From the NCBI RefSeq assembly GCF_000003195.3, contig NC_012879.2, forward strand, positions 60,795,671 to 60,859,670: a stretch of 64,000 nucleotides of DNA, given 5' to 3'. The notes under the pieces were generated by a model, which did not search any database, was not told the origin of the DNA, and saw only the letters and a list, made by a program, of their open reading frames with translations. Below, piece by piece: positions 36,439 to 48,255 of this stretch. Made by a program: the position numbers and the translations under genes. Position 1 is the first letter of the stretch. Every line of letters begins with the position of its first letter. The DNA is from Sorghum bicolor (taxonomy: Eukaryota; Streptophyta; Magnoliopsida; Poales; Poaceae).

Positions 36439-36808
36439 GAGCTGATGGCAGCACACGACATGAGATTTGATGGAAATCGGTAATCCACAAATCTAAGGGC
36501 ATGACATCTACACCTTGTGCAGGAGCAAGAGGCCGGCCGTGTAGCTGCTTGCCGCAGGAGGAGCGGCGCCGTTGGGCGGGGTCGCAGGGCCCGCCGGTCT
36601 GGAGCGGGACAGGGCCGTGAGACGCGGCGTTGCCCTGGAGCCGGCGCGGTCTGATGCAGCGGACGACCGCGGCGGCTAGGAGCAGGAGGGGCTGTCGGGT
36701 CGGGCAGTGGCGGCTCGCCGGCATATGGACGCTCCAACTCCAAGGTGCGGTGCGGTGCGCGCCGCCGCTCCAAGGTGAGCGAGGAAGTAGTCGGCACGGT
36801 GGAGGACG

Positions 36809-36932
36809 TGGGCTACTGGGCTGGGCCTCAGCTCTTTTATCTTGAGTGGGCTCGTCTGGGCCACTGTGGTGTCGGAATGGGCTTTGATCTTCTGTTCCAA
36901 TCTGACAGTGGAATTTGTTCCGGGTCGGCCCA
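36809..36932 (-). promoter_or_regulatory. Cluster of TGGGCY (Site II) elements upstream of SEN2
   Basis: Six TGGGCT/TGGGCC sites on the plus strand at 36809, 36817, 36822, 36847, 36857 and 36878, plus one on the minus strand at 36927-36932, all within 125 bases and about 370-490 bases before the SEN2 start. Such sites bind TCP factors in plant promoters of translation, ribosome and RNA-processing genes. Confidence 0.55.
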
Positions 36933-37497
36933 AAATCAAAATGGATGTTTTCCGGTTTAAGTGAAAAATCTTGCGCCAAATCAATCCCTGCAAATACTTC
37001 ATGAAAACGTGCCGTAATGGGTTCCTGTTCTGCAAGGACTGCATAGACCTGTGGGCACTTTTGTGTAGAGCAGTGTGAGATTTCCTAAGACGTGGATAAG
37101 TAAAAGATTACAATCCAACTATGTGTTTATTCGCTGTAAAGAAGATGGTTTGCTGCTTCATTATGATTGTACAGGCAATTATATATGCATTCATTGGTCT
37201 ATTATTTGCTACTTGTACCATTATACATGCCTTAGGGCTTTACTAATCCGTTCCAGTTCCAGCACACTGACAATAATTGAGTTGACGCTCTTTGAAGTGA
37301 AGCAGTTGGCAGCCCTCCTTTGAGCAATACATAAAACCACTCTTGGCCTTGTGGGGCACATTTATCTTCCTGTTGCTCAAATAAAATAAAATAAAACCAC
37401 TAGCAGTACAACCACAATGGATACAAATGTACACGATTTAGTTTGTGCAGTAAGTTTTCTTTTGCAAATAAATGCGCAGTAAGGTCATTGCATATTA

Positions 37498-37747
37498 CTT
37501 CCTCCATCCGAAATTGTAAGTCATTCCAAGAATCTTGAAGAGTCAAACTTTTCTAAGTTTGACCAAATTTATATGATAAAATAATTATTCTTATGATACT
37601 AACTAAGTACATCCTTAATTATATTTTCATAGTATATTCACTTTATGTTACAAATCTTAGTATTTTTCTCTATAATTTTGATCAAACATTAAAATGCTTG
37701 GACTCTCCAAGATTCTTGGAATGACTTACAATTTGGAATGGAGGGAG
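37498..37747. mobile_element. Stowaway MITE
   Basis: 250 bp flanked by TA. The left end CTTCCTCCATCCGAAATTGT and the right end ACAATTTGGAATGGAGGGAG are inverted copies, and the pairing continues inward through AAGTCATTCCAAGAATCTTG and its complement. The best-preserved Stowaway in the window. Confidence 0.9.
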
Positions 37748-38792
37748 TAGCTATTTACATGGACACGGCATAACATTTAGGTATGTTTGGAACACAGGAA
37801 TTTGACCCTAATCTACATTCTCCCTTTAAAACTGAATTAATCCCGACCCTATACAGTTTTTGTGTTCCAAAACAGCCCTTAGTTTTAATGAGGAGGGTAG
37901 AGTCAGCAATAACTTGATTTTCCTTTGTAAAAAAAAAAAAATCAACAGTATCCAAACCTCAAGCACATGTTGGTGATCGTTCCTTTTTCACAATGATTGG
38001 ACTATCTTCTTTTTCTTTGGCATGTCTTACAAATGTTATTGCCCCTTTTGCATGTAAGGACGATTGAGGTCACTATACCATGACCATGGAAAAATGGGAC
38101 ATCTTCGACCCATGGACCACTTTGGGTTCTTTGGACTTGGGTTGACTTTTGAAAGATGCTAGTTTTCCTAAGAACACCACTCTTTAGCAAACCTTTTATT
38201 CACACAAGAAATGAGAGTACTATCTTGTATGCTAAAAACACTGCCCTTTCTGTACATAAAGGACTAACATGACCATCGAAACAAAACTTTGTTCCAAATT
38301 GGCCACTGCTCTTCTCACGCAAAACTAGAGTGGTTCTCTCTTCTTCTGCAAGTGGTTTAAAACATCTTCGTAGGTAAAGAGCGATCAATATCATAGCACT
38401 CTCCAATTAAGATAATCACACAATGCAATTGCCCACGCCTATACAATGCAAGTTGTTTGCCGTATTGTGAGGACAGATGAAGAATACATCTGGTCTATAA
38501 GTTTTAAAACTCTGTATTACATACGCCGTCACCTGACCTCCTTTAGAATGCAGGCCTCCCTGTTTCTTGCGTGTGTGTTTTTCTTCTGTGAAAATCCAAA
38601 GGCACCCTGTGTTAAAACTAGTTGCTTTAATCAGCGGTTGTAGAATGCAGATATTAGGTTCAGCCAATGCAACAGGCAAACACTCTTTGCTTGATTTTTC
38701 AGTATAGGTGTCCATATCCATAAATAAATTAGAGGTAAAAGTTCAGACTCACAATGTAATAAGCAGGGAGGCTCCTTCCTTTCGTTCTGTTA

Positions 38793-38880
38793 GAGGACGA
38801 AGACAATAACGAGTGGTGAAATTACAAGGGTCGTATCCATCCATGTACCAGAATTATACCCTACAACGATGATGTTATCC
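38793..38880 (+). pseudogene. Stray copy of the HMGB last exon and 3' end
   Basis: GGACGAAGACAATAACGAGT resembles the HMGB final exon GGACGAAGACGATGACGAGT (41495-41514), and is followed at a similar scale by TCCATGTACCAGAATTAT against TCCATGTACTAGAATTAT (41611-41628) and by a related GATGTT block. It is on the same strand, about 1.2 kb upstream of the HMGB start. Aspartates are changed to Asn and the stop is shifted. Confidence 0.6.
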
Positions 38881-40009
38881 TACAAGATCATCCGAATGAA
38901 CCTGGCAAGCGCATAAAGCTGATGATCGCACAGCAGACCGTGGAGGTGGGGAATGCAATTCGCCGTAGCACAAATAAATATATCTCGCCGTGGAAACAAT
39001 CAGTCGAGCAGGAGTAAGATGCCGACCGTGTAGTGTAGCTCCTCGCCGCACCTGCTGGCTGCGCGGCGGCGGACCGGCCAGAGCGACAAGCCGATCGCCG
39101 TCTGCCGCGGTGGAGGCGCAGGCAGCAGCAGCAGCAGAGCAGTCCTGCATCCACAGCCGCCGCCTAGCGGCTCACCGGGGACGCGCGCCACCCGCTCCCC
39201 TCCAGCGGACGGTCGCGAAACTGGAAAATTTTGTTGCAACGGTCGGCTGCGGAAAACCAGGCGATGGTGTGCGCTCACAGAAAGCACAGCGAAGAAGCAC
39301 AAAACACGCCGTGGCCTGCCTGCCGCCTGCCCCTGCACACCAGCCAACCAGGCGCGCTCTCGCGGATCGGTGACGTGGCGAGGTGGACCCCCGAGCCGGC
39401 AAAATATCTGCCGCCGTGCCACTGCCGCGCGGGGCCCGCACGTCAGCCATGTGATCCGCGCGGCCACATGCCCACCCTCCTCCTGCTGCTGCGGTTCTGC
39501 CAGCCCAAATTTTCCAAAATCCCGCCCAAGCCCCTGCCGCCGCAGCTTTTGCGCGGAGCACCCTGACGTCTGCTGGAACCGCGAGCACGCCCCTCCGCCA
39601 CTCGTACGCGGGCGGCCGCAGCCCTAGCCGTCGTATAGGAATCCCGGATGACAACCGGGACCCGCGCCTTTATGGACCTACAGGTCAGTGGGGGCCGCGG
39701 CTGTTGTCGCGGTGAGGAAAGGTCCCGGCGGGTACGGGAATTCAAATTGGGAGGCGGATGCGGGCCCTCGCTGCGCGGGCGGAATCGCAGATATGCCCTT
39801 GGGCCACGCCTTCCTTCTTATCCCCTGCGCCTGCCCTCCCCCCTCTTCCTGCAGCGTCCGTCGCCCCCTTTCCCCTCCCCATCCCCGCGGGCCGCCAGAG
39901 GCAAATTCGACCTCGATTCGTCCCCGCTTCGCCCGGCCGCCAGCGGGATTCCCTCCGCCCCGCGCGGATCTGACCGCTGCGCTCCGTCACCACGCCGCTC
40001 CAATCCGCC

Positions 40010-40139
40010 ATGAAGGGGGCCAAATCCAAGGGCGCCGCCAAGGCCGATGCCAAGTAAGAATAACGAATCTCGCCGTTTCCTTCTTCCTTCCTTGTTCGTC
40101 GCCTAGATCTGTTCCGTGGTGTCCCAACCATTCGATTTA

Positions 40140-40194
<55 letters not shown>

Positions 40195-40792
40195 ATATAT
40201 ATGCGACGCCGTGACATGCGTTTGACTTTTTTTTTTTTCGTTGCCCTGTCTCTGTCGCCGTTGGCGATTGGTTTCTGCAGGCTGGCGGTGAAGAGCAAGG
40301 GTGCGGAGAAGCCCGCCAAGGGCAGGAAGGGGAAGGCCGGCAAGGACCCCAACAAGCCCAAGAGGGCTCCCAGCGCTTTCTTCGTCTTCATGTGAGATGC
40401 GACTTTTTTTTTATTCCCCCAGTTTTTCATTGCTGTTTCTGGAACTGCGGTTCGATCTGTTTTTGGATGGATGTGTATGCAGGGAGGAATTCCGCAAGGA
40501 GTTCAAGGAGAAGAACCCTAAGAACAAGTCTGTCGCTGCGGTAAGTTCCCCCAACGAATCAAATCACCCACTACTACTTTATGACCGACCGATAGTACTA
40601 TCTAACTTTGACTTTGTGATTAACCACTTTATTTAATTTATTTACTCGCCTCGATTCGTAGTTTACTTAACCTTTTTTACCCCCTCTTTCCTGTTGGAAC
40701 TTTTCAGGTGGGAAAAGCTGCCGGTGACAGGTGGAAATCCCTCAGCGAATCGGTAAGCAAAGCTTGCTCCACACATTACACCTAAATAATAA

Positions 40793-40850
<58 letters not shown>

Positions 40851-41516
40851 TAGATTCGACTAAAAGCTTGTGCTGTTTGGTTAACGTACGTGTGTTTGTG
40901 GATTGTAGGACAAGGCTCCCTATGTAGCCAAGGCTAATAAGCTCAAGCTAGAGTATAACAAGGCCATTGCTGCCTACAACAAGGGCGAGGTAGGAAAACT
41001 TGCATACTTCAATTGCTTTGTTACTTATGTATATACTGTTCTAGCTGGTTATTTATTCGAATAAGTAATGGGCATACTCAATGAATCATGTGTTGGCTTG
41101 TTCAGAGCACCGCTGCTGCTAAGAAGGCTCCTGCCAAGGAGGAGGAGGAGGAAGACGAAGAGGAGTCTGACAAGTCCAAGTCGGAGGTCAATGATGAGGA
41201 TGACGACGAGGGTAGCGATGAGGTATACAAATTTCTTTCATGATGACTCAAAAGCTTCTTATACGTTTGCATGAGGCTCACCTGTTAGATGCATAGCGTG
41301 CTCATGTGTTAAGCAGGTTACTACATTAGCTGCTCTAGAATGTAGGTAGTATTTGATTGGAATCAACCAATAGATAGGTAGGTACATATTTGTAGATTGC
41401 ATTACGAGTCTAGAATGTAAGGCTTTGTTGGAACCAGATTCATTGTGCTTTGGAGTTAGCAAGTCTTAAGATCTGTCTTCCCCCTTTGTTTGCAGGACGA
41501 AGACGATGACGAGTGA
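40010..41516 (+). CDS. HMGB: HMGB-type chromatin protein
   Basis: Small nuclear architectural protein of the plant HMGB family, which bends DNA and helps assemble nucleoprotein complexes. Seven exons: 40010-40053, 40281-40391, 40483-40540, 40708-40752, 40909-40989, 41106-41222, 41496-41516; all GT-AG, in phase, 158 aa, the usual length of cereal HMGB1-type proteins. Residues 1-35 are a Lys-rich basic arm (KSKGAEKPAKGRKGKAGK). A single HMG box runs from about 36 to 107: DPNKPKRAPSAFFVFMEEFR, VGKAAGDRWKSLSESDKAPY, with the conserved Pro, Phe and Trp residues. The C-terminal tail (124-158) is almost purely Asp/Glu with some Ser, as the family requires. Two introns carry trinucleotide repeats (GTT at 40141-40194, TAG at 40794-40847). 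Confidence 0.96.
40141..40194. repeat. (GTT)n microsatellite in HMGB intron 1
   Basis: About 18 perfect GTT units between exons 1 and 2. Confidence 0.95.
40794..40847. repeat. (TAG)n microsatellite in HMGB intron 4
   Basis: About 18 perfect TAG units between exons 4 and 5. Confidence 0.95.
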
Positions 41517-44331
41517 TGGAGCTTGCTCTGAGACGATGGACCATGCTTTGTCCAACAATGGAGCTGCGACAGAAAGGCCCTGTGGCGAAAAACTATAAGG
41601 AGCCTATATCCATGTACTAGAATTATTCAGTTTCACTTCACATCGTGATGTTTTTACTTTTGTCGTGCTATAACGGATAGCGCTCCTTGTTGGCGCCACC
41701 GGCGGGTGGTTTTGCTTCTGGTCTGGTGTGTGGCCACACTGGACCAGCAGAGACGCCCGCTTGTACCTAGATTACTGTTTCCATTGTCGTCATCGGCTAA
41801 CATTGTGATAATATCAGTTTGGGTAATGTTAGATTAAGTAATCATTGTGTTCGATATCCTTTTTGTGTTATATATTGTTGCTCTGTGCTTGGTACTGGGA
41901 GTTGTGCTGTTGCTTTGCATCGCGGGCAACTGTCGTGTAACTGCAGATTTGCCGTTTGGGTGATACATGTGCTCCAGTATTTGGGAGGCACACGGGCACA
42001 GTTTAGTTTGAATATGTTTGTGAAGGAATGGAATGGAATGGAATGGGGCTGGGTAAAATGATTGGCGTGCTGTGTTGACATGCGTTGGTGGTTGGTTGGC
42101 ATCCTTGCCCCCTTTGGAAAATTCGACTGGGCGCATTGCTTTGGTAGTTTGGTTGACCTTATTTCTGGTTCTGTCTTTGCTTGGTTAGTCTTGCTGTGGT
42201 GGTCGAATATGAATACTAGGTTTGATGTGAGCTGATGGTTGCATGTTAAGGTTCGCAGATGCATGTGCAGGTTTTTGTTGTGGTTTGATTTGATGATTGC
42301 GCCTGGAAATCAACACATCATGCTTTGTAGTCGAAGAACGTTCGTTACCTAGGAAGAACGTTCCAATGATTTTCATCATGGTAAATGGTAGCAGAGGCTG
42401 AGCAACTCATGTCCCAAAACTCAAGAATTCATGGTGGAGGGCGCGTGCTACTTGAGGTAGGCAATGGGAGAGCTGTGGGGGTGGCAGAAGAAGGGGAGGC
42501 AGCAGGGACCATTTGTAGACGTCCGTACTGTACTGCTGCAGATGTGTCCGTTGAGATTTGAATTGAAATGGTTATAGGGCAATGTGCTCCGCTGCAGCCT
42601 GCAGGCTCTTGCGCTCAGGGTAGTGATAGTGACTGCTGGTAGAGAGGCAGTGTGGCAGTGTCCTCTGTTGTCCTCCTGCCCACCCTCACCCTCTGTTAAA
42701 AATTTTATTTACCGCAGCTGCAGGAGCAGCAGCTGAGCATGAGAGCAGGCAACACTCATCAACGCCTGGGGCCTGGGCTGGGCTGATGATAGGAGGATAC
42801 CTACTACAACGGTCGACTCAGGACTCCTTTTCTTCTTCATCTTCTCTCCCTTCTTCTTTAGGCCTTGTTTAGTTGCGAAAAGATTGCGGTACTGTAGCAC
42901 TTTCGTTTATTTGTGGCAAATATTATCTAATTATGGACTAACTAGTTTCAAAAGATTCGTCTCACGATTTACTGTGCAATCCATTATTTTTTTTATCTAT
43001 ATTTAATGATTTATGCATCTGCTGTAAGATTTGATGTGGCGGAAAATCTTAAAATGTTTTTGGGTTTTGGGGGTCAACTAACGAACAAAGTATGAGGAAA
43101 ACGAAGGTGTTTTATTTCATCGATGATTGATGGATGGGGAGTGAAAACGGTTGTACACAATCTATACAATACAATGAAAGATGGGCAAGGGCGGACTCAG
43201 GATTGGCCAAAGACTAAGGCTATTGCATTAGACATTTGTGCTAATTATGCTTGACTATAGAAAAATAATAATTTGTCCACTGTAATTAAGGGCTAAGATT
43301 AGCATCATAGCCCTAGTGGCTCTAGTGTTGGGTCCGCCACTAAGATGGGGAAAGAAAAGAAGAGAGACCGACACGCCAAGTGGTATGGGTTTCATGCTTC
43401 CCATTGCTCACAATGTAAAAGCAATTGTGCAAGCATTGTGTTGCATGATAAGCAGTACGTATACTACTAGGAGGAAATGAAGGTGTACTTCCTCCGTCCA
43501 CGAATAAATGCACATCTCGCTTTTTGTGGAGTCAAATTTTTTAAAATTTGACTAGAAATCATATGTACTCCTAGAAGTAGTTACTCTCGATTACTTCGTA
43601 CTCACAATAGTAGTTACCCCTATGTTTATATCTCTGTATTTAGGATGTATATGACCGAACCAAATGTATATGTAGACGAAGTATATGATCATACTAGACC
43701 ATATAAGGAGATATGTATGTTAAGTATGTATACATACATGGAGTATGTGGTTATACTTATTATATATACTATAGTTATGACTTTTGAAAAAAAAATTACG
43801 TTATAAGTAAGATCTAAAATATCTTAATATAATAAGTATACTCAAACCGATAAACCGATGCATAACTATCCTACGTAGTCTTAGGGTGAAAAAACTTAAA
43901 ACTGAAGAATCTGTTATTTTTTATGGCGGAGAGAGGGCAAGGAGGAGCAGGAGTGTTGTACGGAATTCTGATCGTTCTCTCTGCAACGAATATGATGGCG
44001 ACGTGTGATGCCCCCTGCTCCTGGTCGTGATCATCATCACCTCCAAGTGCCTGCCTTCCTCCTCGGAATCAACAGCAGACGACAAACATGTACTACTACT
44101 ACTACTAGCAGTGTAACCCGTAGTACTGTACTAGTACTAACATTCGAGCTGAGGAGTCCCTCATAGTTGCAACCAATATTTTTTAGTTGGATTTCAAGTG
44201 AGCTACTCGTAGAAGACTGCAGCAAAACACACGTTCATATTTTCACCCTCACTCAGCGATGATTGATTATAGTGCAGTTGGATGAGATCTTATCAAGAAA
44301 TTCAAGTGTAGAATACGTAACAGCAAGATGA
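41517..44331. other. HMGB 3' side, then intergenic
   Basis: The HMGB 3' untranslated region comes first. A MITE lies at 42861-43090; 43187-43341 has paired ends GGGCGGACTCAGGA and GGGTCCGCCACT, suggesting another decayed element; a partial Stowaway end is near 43492. No gene recognised. Confidence 0.45.
42861..43090. mobile_element. MITE, GGCCTTGTTTAG family
   Basis: Starts GGCCTTGTTTAGTTGCG and keeps the core blocks; the right end GGTCAACTAACGAACAAAG is diverged and no target duplication can be read. Confidence 0.72.
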
Positions 44332-44403
44332 GCCTCCGTAGCATAGTGGTAGTGCGTTCGCTTCGTAAGCGAAAGGTCGCGAGTTCGATCCTCGCCGGGG
44401 GCT
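44332..44403 (+). tRNA. tRNA-Thr (anticodon CGT)
   Basis: 72-nt cloverleaf. The acceptor stem GCCTCCG pairs with CGGGGGC with one T-G pair; the D arm holds the A box TAGCATAGTGGTAGTGC; the anticodon stem TTCGC/GCGAA closes the loop TTCGTAA with anticodon CGT, which reads the Thr codon ACG; the T arm GCGAG-TTCGATC-CTCGC holds the B box. The discriminator base is T. There is no intron and no encoded CCA, as expected for a nuclear gene. A CAA motif lies just upstream and a six-T terminator follows at 44417-44422. Confidence 0.93.
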
Positions 44404-44416
44404 CCGTCAGTGTATA

Positions 44417-44422
44417 TTTTTT
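44417..44422 (+). terminator. Pol III terminator of the tRNA gene
   Basis: Run of six T, 14 bases after the tRNA end. Confidence 0.75.
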
Positions 44423-44746
44423 GCTCGTGCTTCTTCCCCCTTCCCGTTCCCGTTCCCTCCTCTCATCTGCTCTGCTTGTCGTTGAGGCGGCGTGAGCGCA
44501 CGTCTGTCCGATGACAACAAGTCTTTGTGTTCGTGCGCGCGAGTGCATTGTTGTTGTTGTTGTTGTTGTTGTTTTTTCCCATGCCATGCCACCATGACGA
44601 CAAGGACAGTTCATCATTCATGTTAGTAATTAATTATTCTCCTCTGCTTCATGCCCAAATTAAGGCTTCATTCAAGAAGTGAAAAGGTTGACGCTCAACC
44701 TCCATCTTCTTTCTTCACGCTTCCAGCAATCCTCTAGCTGCCGACG

Positions 44747-47627
44747 ATGAGCCGCCGCCAACACCATAAGCCGCCGTCCAACCAACCCGATCACCACCAC
44801 CAACCGTCTCCATCACACCGCCGCGGAACAAGAGCCGACGATGATGATCCACGACACGACGCCAGCATGCGACGACCCGTCGTCCACCTCCAGCCGAACG
44901 TCATCGCTCGTCTCATGGGCATCGACGACGCCGTCACACCCGCAGGCGGCATCGTCCAGTTCCAATTCCAAGCGCAACGACGACAGAGCAATAACCGCAG
45001 CAGCCTGCACCTGCCCTCGTACCGCGCCCGCGTCGGGGACGACGATGCTGCAGAGTATCCCGATTCGACTACCACTTCCAGGATGTGCTTCCACAAGATG
45101 ATGATGATGCTAGTAGTGCCCCGATCCCGAAGCAGGCAGGCAGGAGGAGGAGGAGGAGCCGCTCCAGAAGATGAGGCAGGACCTCCAGGCGTGGCAAGCG
45201 TCCAAGGCGCCGGCGATGCAGCAGACGACTACTATACTCCTACTCATACTCCTAGGCCGTCCGACTCGGACGGCGGCAGCAGGTCCAGGTCGTCCCTTGT
45301 TCTTCAGGCCATCGCGCAGGAGGACCTGCGCAGGCACAAGATGGCCAGGTTCGGTTTCGGTTTGGGAGGACACACCAAGGTGACGCAGCAGGACGAGCTT
45401 CTTCCACCTGCAATGCCGGACCCGGACGGCAGAGATCTGGAAGCGCACAGGGATTGGGATGAACACGGCGCGCCTGCTGCTCAAGCTCAACAACTGCCGT
45501 CACACAGACACACGCCGATACTGCTCCTCAAGGCTTCTTCTGAATCTGATACGACTACAGCTACAGGTGGTGTTGCCATTGGCGATGGTCAGAAAACCTT
45601 GTTGCTTGGCCTGCCGAGGCTCCACAGGGATGCCAGCATCAGCGTGCTTCTTCAGGAGGTCAAGGACAGGGTTCAGAGAGAGCTGGCGCTCCATATCGCG
45701 ACAGCTACAGGTGGTGATCGCATCAAGGCACCAACTTGGGCGATTCTTCCACCATTGCAGCAGCAGGTCACCAAGCACAAGCAGGACCGTGGCAACAAGA
45801 GGCTGTTCCGGTCAGAGTCCTTTCGCGCTTTCAGAAGTGACCGCAAGCGCACTCCTGCTGCTGCTGCTGCTGCTACAAGGCATGCCTCTCATGGGGATGG
45901 GGATGGGGATGGGGCGGCGGCTCACATTCCCAGCAGCGAAACGGCCGACAATGCCGATGATGAAGAAGAAGAAGAAGAATCCTTGACGGATGCATCTCTT
46001 TCAGTCCTCCGCCCAGGCGTTACTGACGGCCAGAGTTTCAGAAGCGAGTGCCTGACCCTGACCACCACGAAGCACAGGGACGACGCCGCGCCGTCGCCAC
46101 GGCTACTGTTCCGGTCCTTCTCTGCACCGGAGTCAGGGTTCGCCTTCTCCATAGGCAGCCTCTTCTCCTCCAAGCACCACGAAGCTTCTGAACCTGCTGC
46201 TGCTGCTGCAGTGACAATGACAAGCAAGAGCGTCGTCAGTGCTGCTGGTTTCAGCAGCTTCATCCGGGGGACCGTGTCGAGCCTGAGGCGCCACGGATTC
46301 AGCTCGAGAAGGAAGCTCATGATGTTCAGGAGGAAGACGCATTGGTCTTGGTCCAACAACAACAAGACGGCGTCTCTTGGAGCAGGAGAGATCCACATCC
46401 ACCCTGCTAAGATGGAGATGGAGATGGAGATGCCCATCTGCACACCGACACCTCCATGTCATGAAACGATCAACCTCTTCAAGGTTGCACAGGCAAGTAC
46501 AGTTGATCTGTCTTCAAATTACTCTTACTTTGTTTACTTGCAAGGAATTGTGTCTGCTGTATGTTTCACTTTCACACAGAGAAGAAACAATGGGCTGACT
46601 GAAATTAAATACTGTTGCTTTTTGGCTTCCTGCTCTGCTATTAGGCAAATCTCAGCGAGCTGCCTCCGAGCCCAGTGTCCCCACTGGAGGTTGCAGCAGG
46701 CCAAAATTCCCGCCATTTATTCAGCGATTTGCACTTCACCTTGCCACCAGGTACATATGACAGGCTTATTAGCAACAAAACTAGAAACAATCCTCTGATT
46801 ATATTAATTGGTTTCAGTTTTTGAACCTGACATAATCTCCTCCTGCATGCAGAGCTAAGTCCAAAATGCCTGTCAGAACTCGAGCCACCTGCCACTGCCA
46901 GTGAATCATCATTCAGGACAGACATCACCGCCGTCGAAACAGCGTGCAGCCGTGACAAGGCCTACATAACAGAGCTTCTCATCGCCGCCGGCTTATACGA
47001 CGACGATGACGACGGACCGTCGTCGTCGGCCAATGCCAGGGTGGACTCGATGGCGAGGCCGATGCCCATCTGCGACGACGTGTTCGAGGACGTCGAGGAC
47101 ATGTACTACTACCGCGGCGACTACATCGTCGGCAGCGGCATGCACGACGATCGCAGGATGCTGTTCGACCTTGCTAACGAGGCGTTGCAGAGCCTGGTGG
47201 TAGCAGAGAGCTCGAGAGGTGGTTGTGCTTCATCGCTGCGTCAATGGGTCGTTGACAGCACGGGAGTGGCGCGAGGGAAGAAGCTGGTAGATGATGTGTG
47301 GCAGCAGGTCAGTGCATCGATCTCCATCGAACATGTTATAACTCTGCCAAGAAAGAAAGAAAGAAAAAAAAAAGCAAATGACTGTAGCTTTGATTTGTTT
47401 TTGTTTCGAATAATGTGGAATTTCAGGTGCAAGCTCTGAAGAAGAATCCCCAGCAGGCGCAGGAAATGCAGACGATAGATGGGATGGTGGCGTACGAGGT
47501 CCGGAGATCCGTGTGGGCGGAGGTGCTCTATGAGGACGTTTACGTTGTTGGGAGGAAGATTGAGCGTGCCATCTTCGATGAACTGATTGAAGACTTTTTT
47601 CTGCATGCGCTGGAGGTTTTCATATGA
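44747..47627 (+). CDS. VARLMGL-motif / DUF4378 protein (TRM-like)
   Basis: Plant-specific protein with the arrangement of the TRM/LONGIFOLIA group, whose members bind TON1 and microtubules and affect cell shape. Exons: 44747-46492, 46645-46750, 46853-47307, 47427-47627, in phase for 835 aa. The N-terminal motif NVIARLMGID at residues 51-60 is the VARLMGL signature. A middle block reads SSLVLQAIAQEDLRRHKMAR. The C-terminal DUF4378 domain runs from about 652 (DKAYITELLIAAGLY) through MLFDLANEALQSLV to FDELIEDFFLHAL near the end. Intron 1 begins with GC (CAG|GCAAGT) and is required to keep the DUF4378 frame. Between 45050 and 45210 other frames also show protein-like text, so the exon 1 model may hide indels or tiny introns. 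The start is the first ATG after a CT-rich leader. Function is inferred from domain content only. Confidence 0.8.
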
Positions 47628-47822
47628 TGAAACCGAGATAGATAGCAGCAGATGACCTGCCAGATGTATGTGTGTGTGTGTGTGTGTGTGTGTGATGGTG
47701 ATGAGATGAGCAGCTTTTCTTAGGAGTGACCGTCCTGTGTCTCTGTTGGATCTGTATCGCTCTGCATCGGTCACTCTCGTCTCGTGCATGACAGACAGGA
47801 GGACGAACGCGGGCCTGGAACA

Positions 47823-48044
47823 GGGCTTGTTTAGATCCAAATTTTTTTCAAGTTTGATACTATAGAACTCTCGTTTTTATTTGATAAATATTGTCTAATT
47901 ATAAGTAACTAAACTTAAAAAATTAATCTCGCAATTTATACATAAACTGTATAATTAGTTATTATTTTCATCTATATTCAATGCTCTCTGTATATATAAG
48001 ATTCGATATGATGGGGGAATCTTTGGGTGAACTAATCAATCGAA
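47823..48044. mobile_element. MITE, GGCCTTGTTTAG family, diverged
   Basis: Starts GGGCTTGTTTAGATCCA, keeps the core and ends near GGGTGAACTAATCAATCGA, where the last bases no longer match. Confidence 0.65.
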
Positions 48045-48076
48045 CGCATCTTCGAACGCCAGGCCCACCCTCTGGT

Positions 48077-48255
48077 CTAAAATTTTTAAGATTCATCATC
48101 ATATCGAATCTTGCGGCACATGCATGGTGCATTAAATATACATGAAAATAAAATCTAATTGCACAGTTCATCTGTAAATCGCGAGACAAATTTTTAAGTC
48201 CAATTACTTTATGATTGGACAACGTTTGTCAAATAAAAATGAAAGTGCCACGCAA
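48077..48255. mobile_element. MITE, GGCCTTGTTTAG family, both ends lost
   Basis: Internal part only, opposite orientation to the copy just before it (ATCGAATCTTGCGGCACATG through AAATGAAAGTGCCACG). Confidence 0.6.

Larger units (their letters stand above)
36933..39999. other. Intergenic between SEN2 and HMGB
   Basis: Contains the Stowaway at 37498-37747, the stray HMGB end at 38793-38880 and, from about 38980, a GC-rich stretch that is the HMGB promoter and leader side. Long frames in the GC-rich part (39000-39650) have no family features and look like composition effects. Confidence 0.5.

Noticed and set aside
39000..39654. Minus-strand frames of 155-160 aa upstream of HMGB
   Set aside because: GC-rich promoter-side sequence with no family features and overlapping open frames in several phases.
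46493..46798. Continuation of the DUF4378 exon 1 frame past 46492
   Set aside because: It reads into intron sequence; splicing at the GC donor joins to exons that rebuild the DUF4378 domain.
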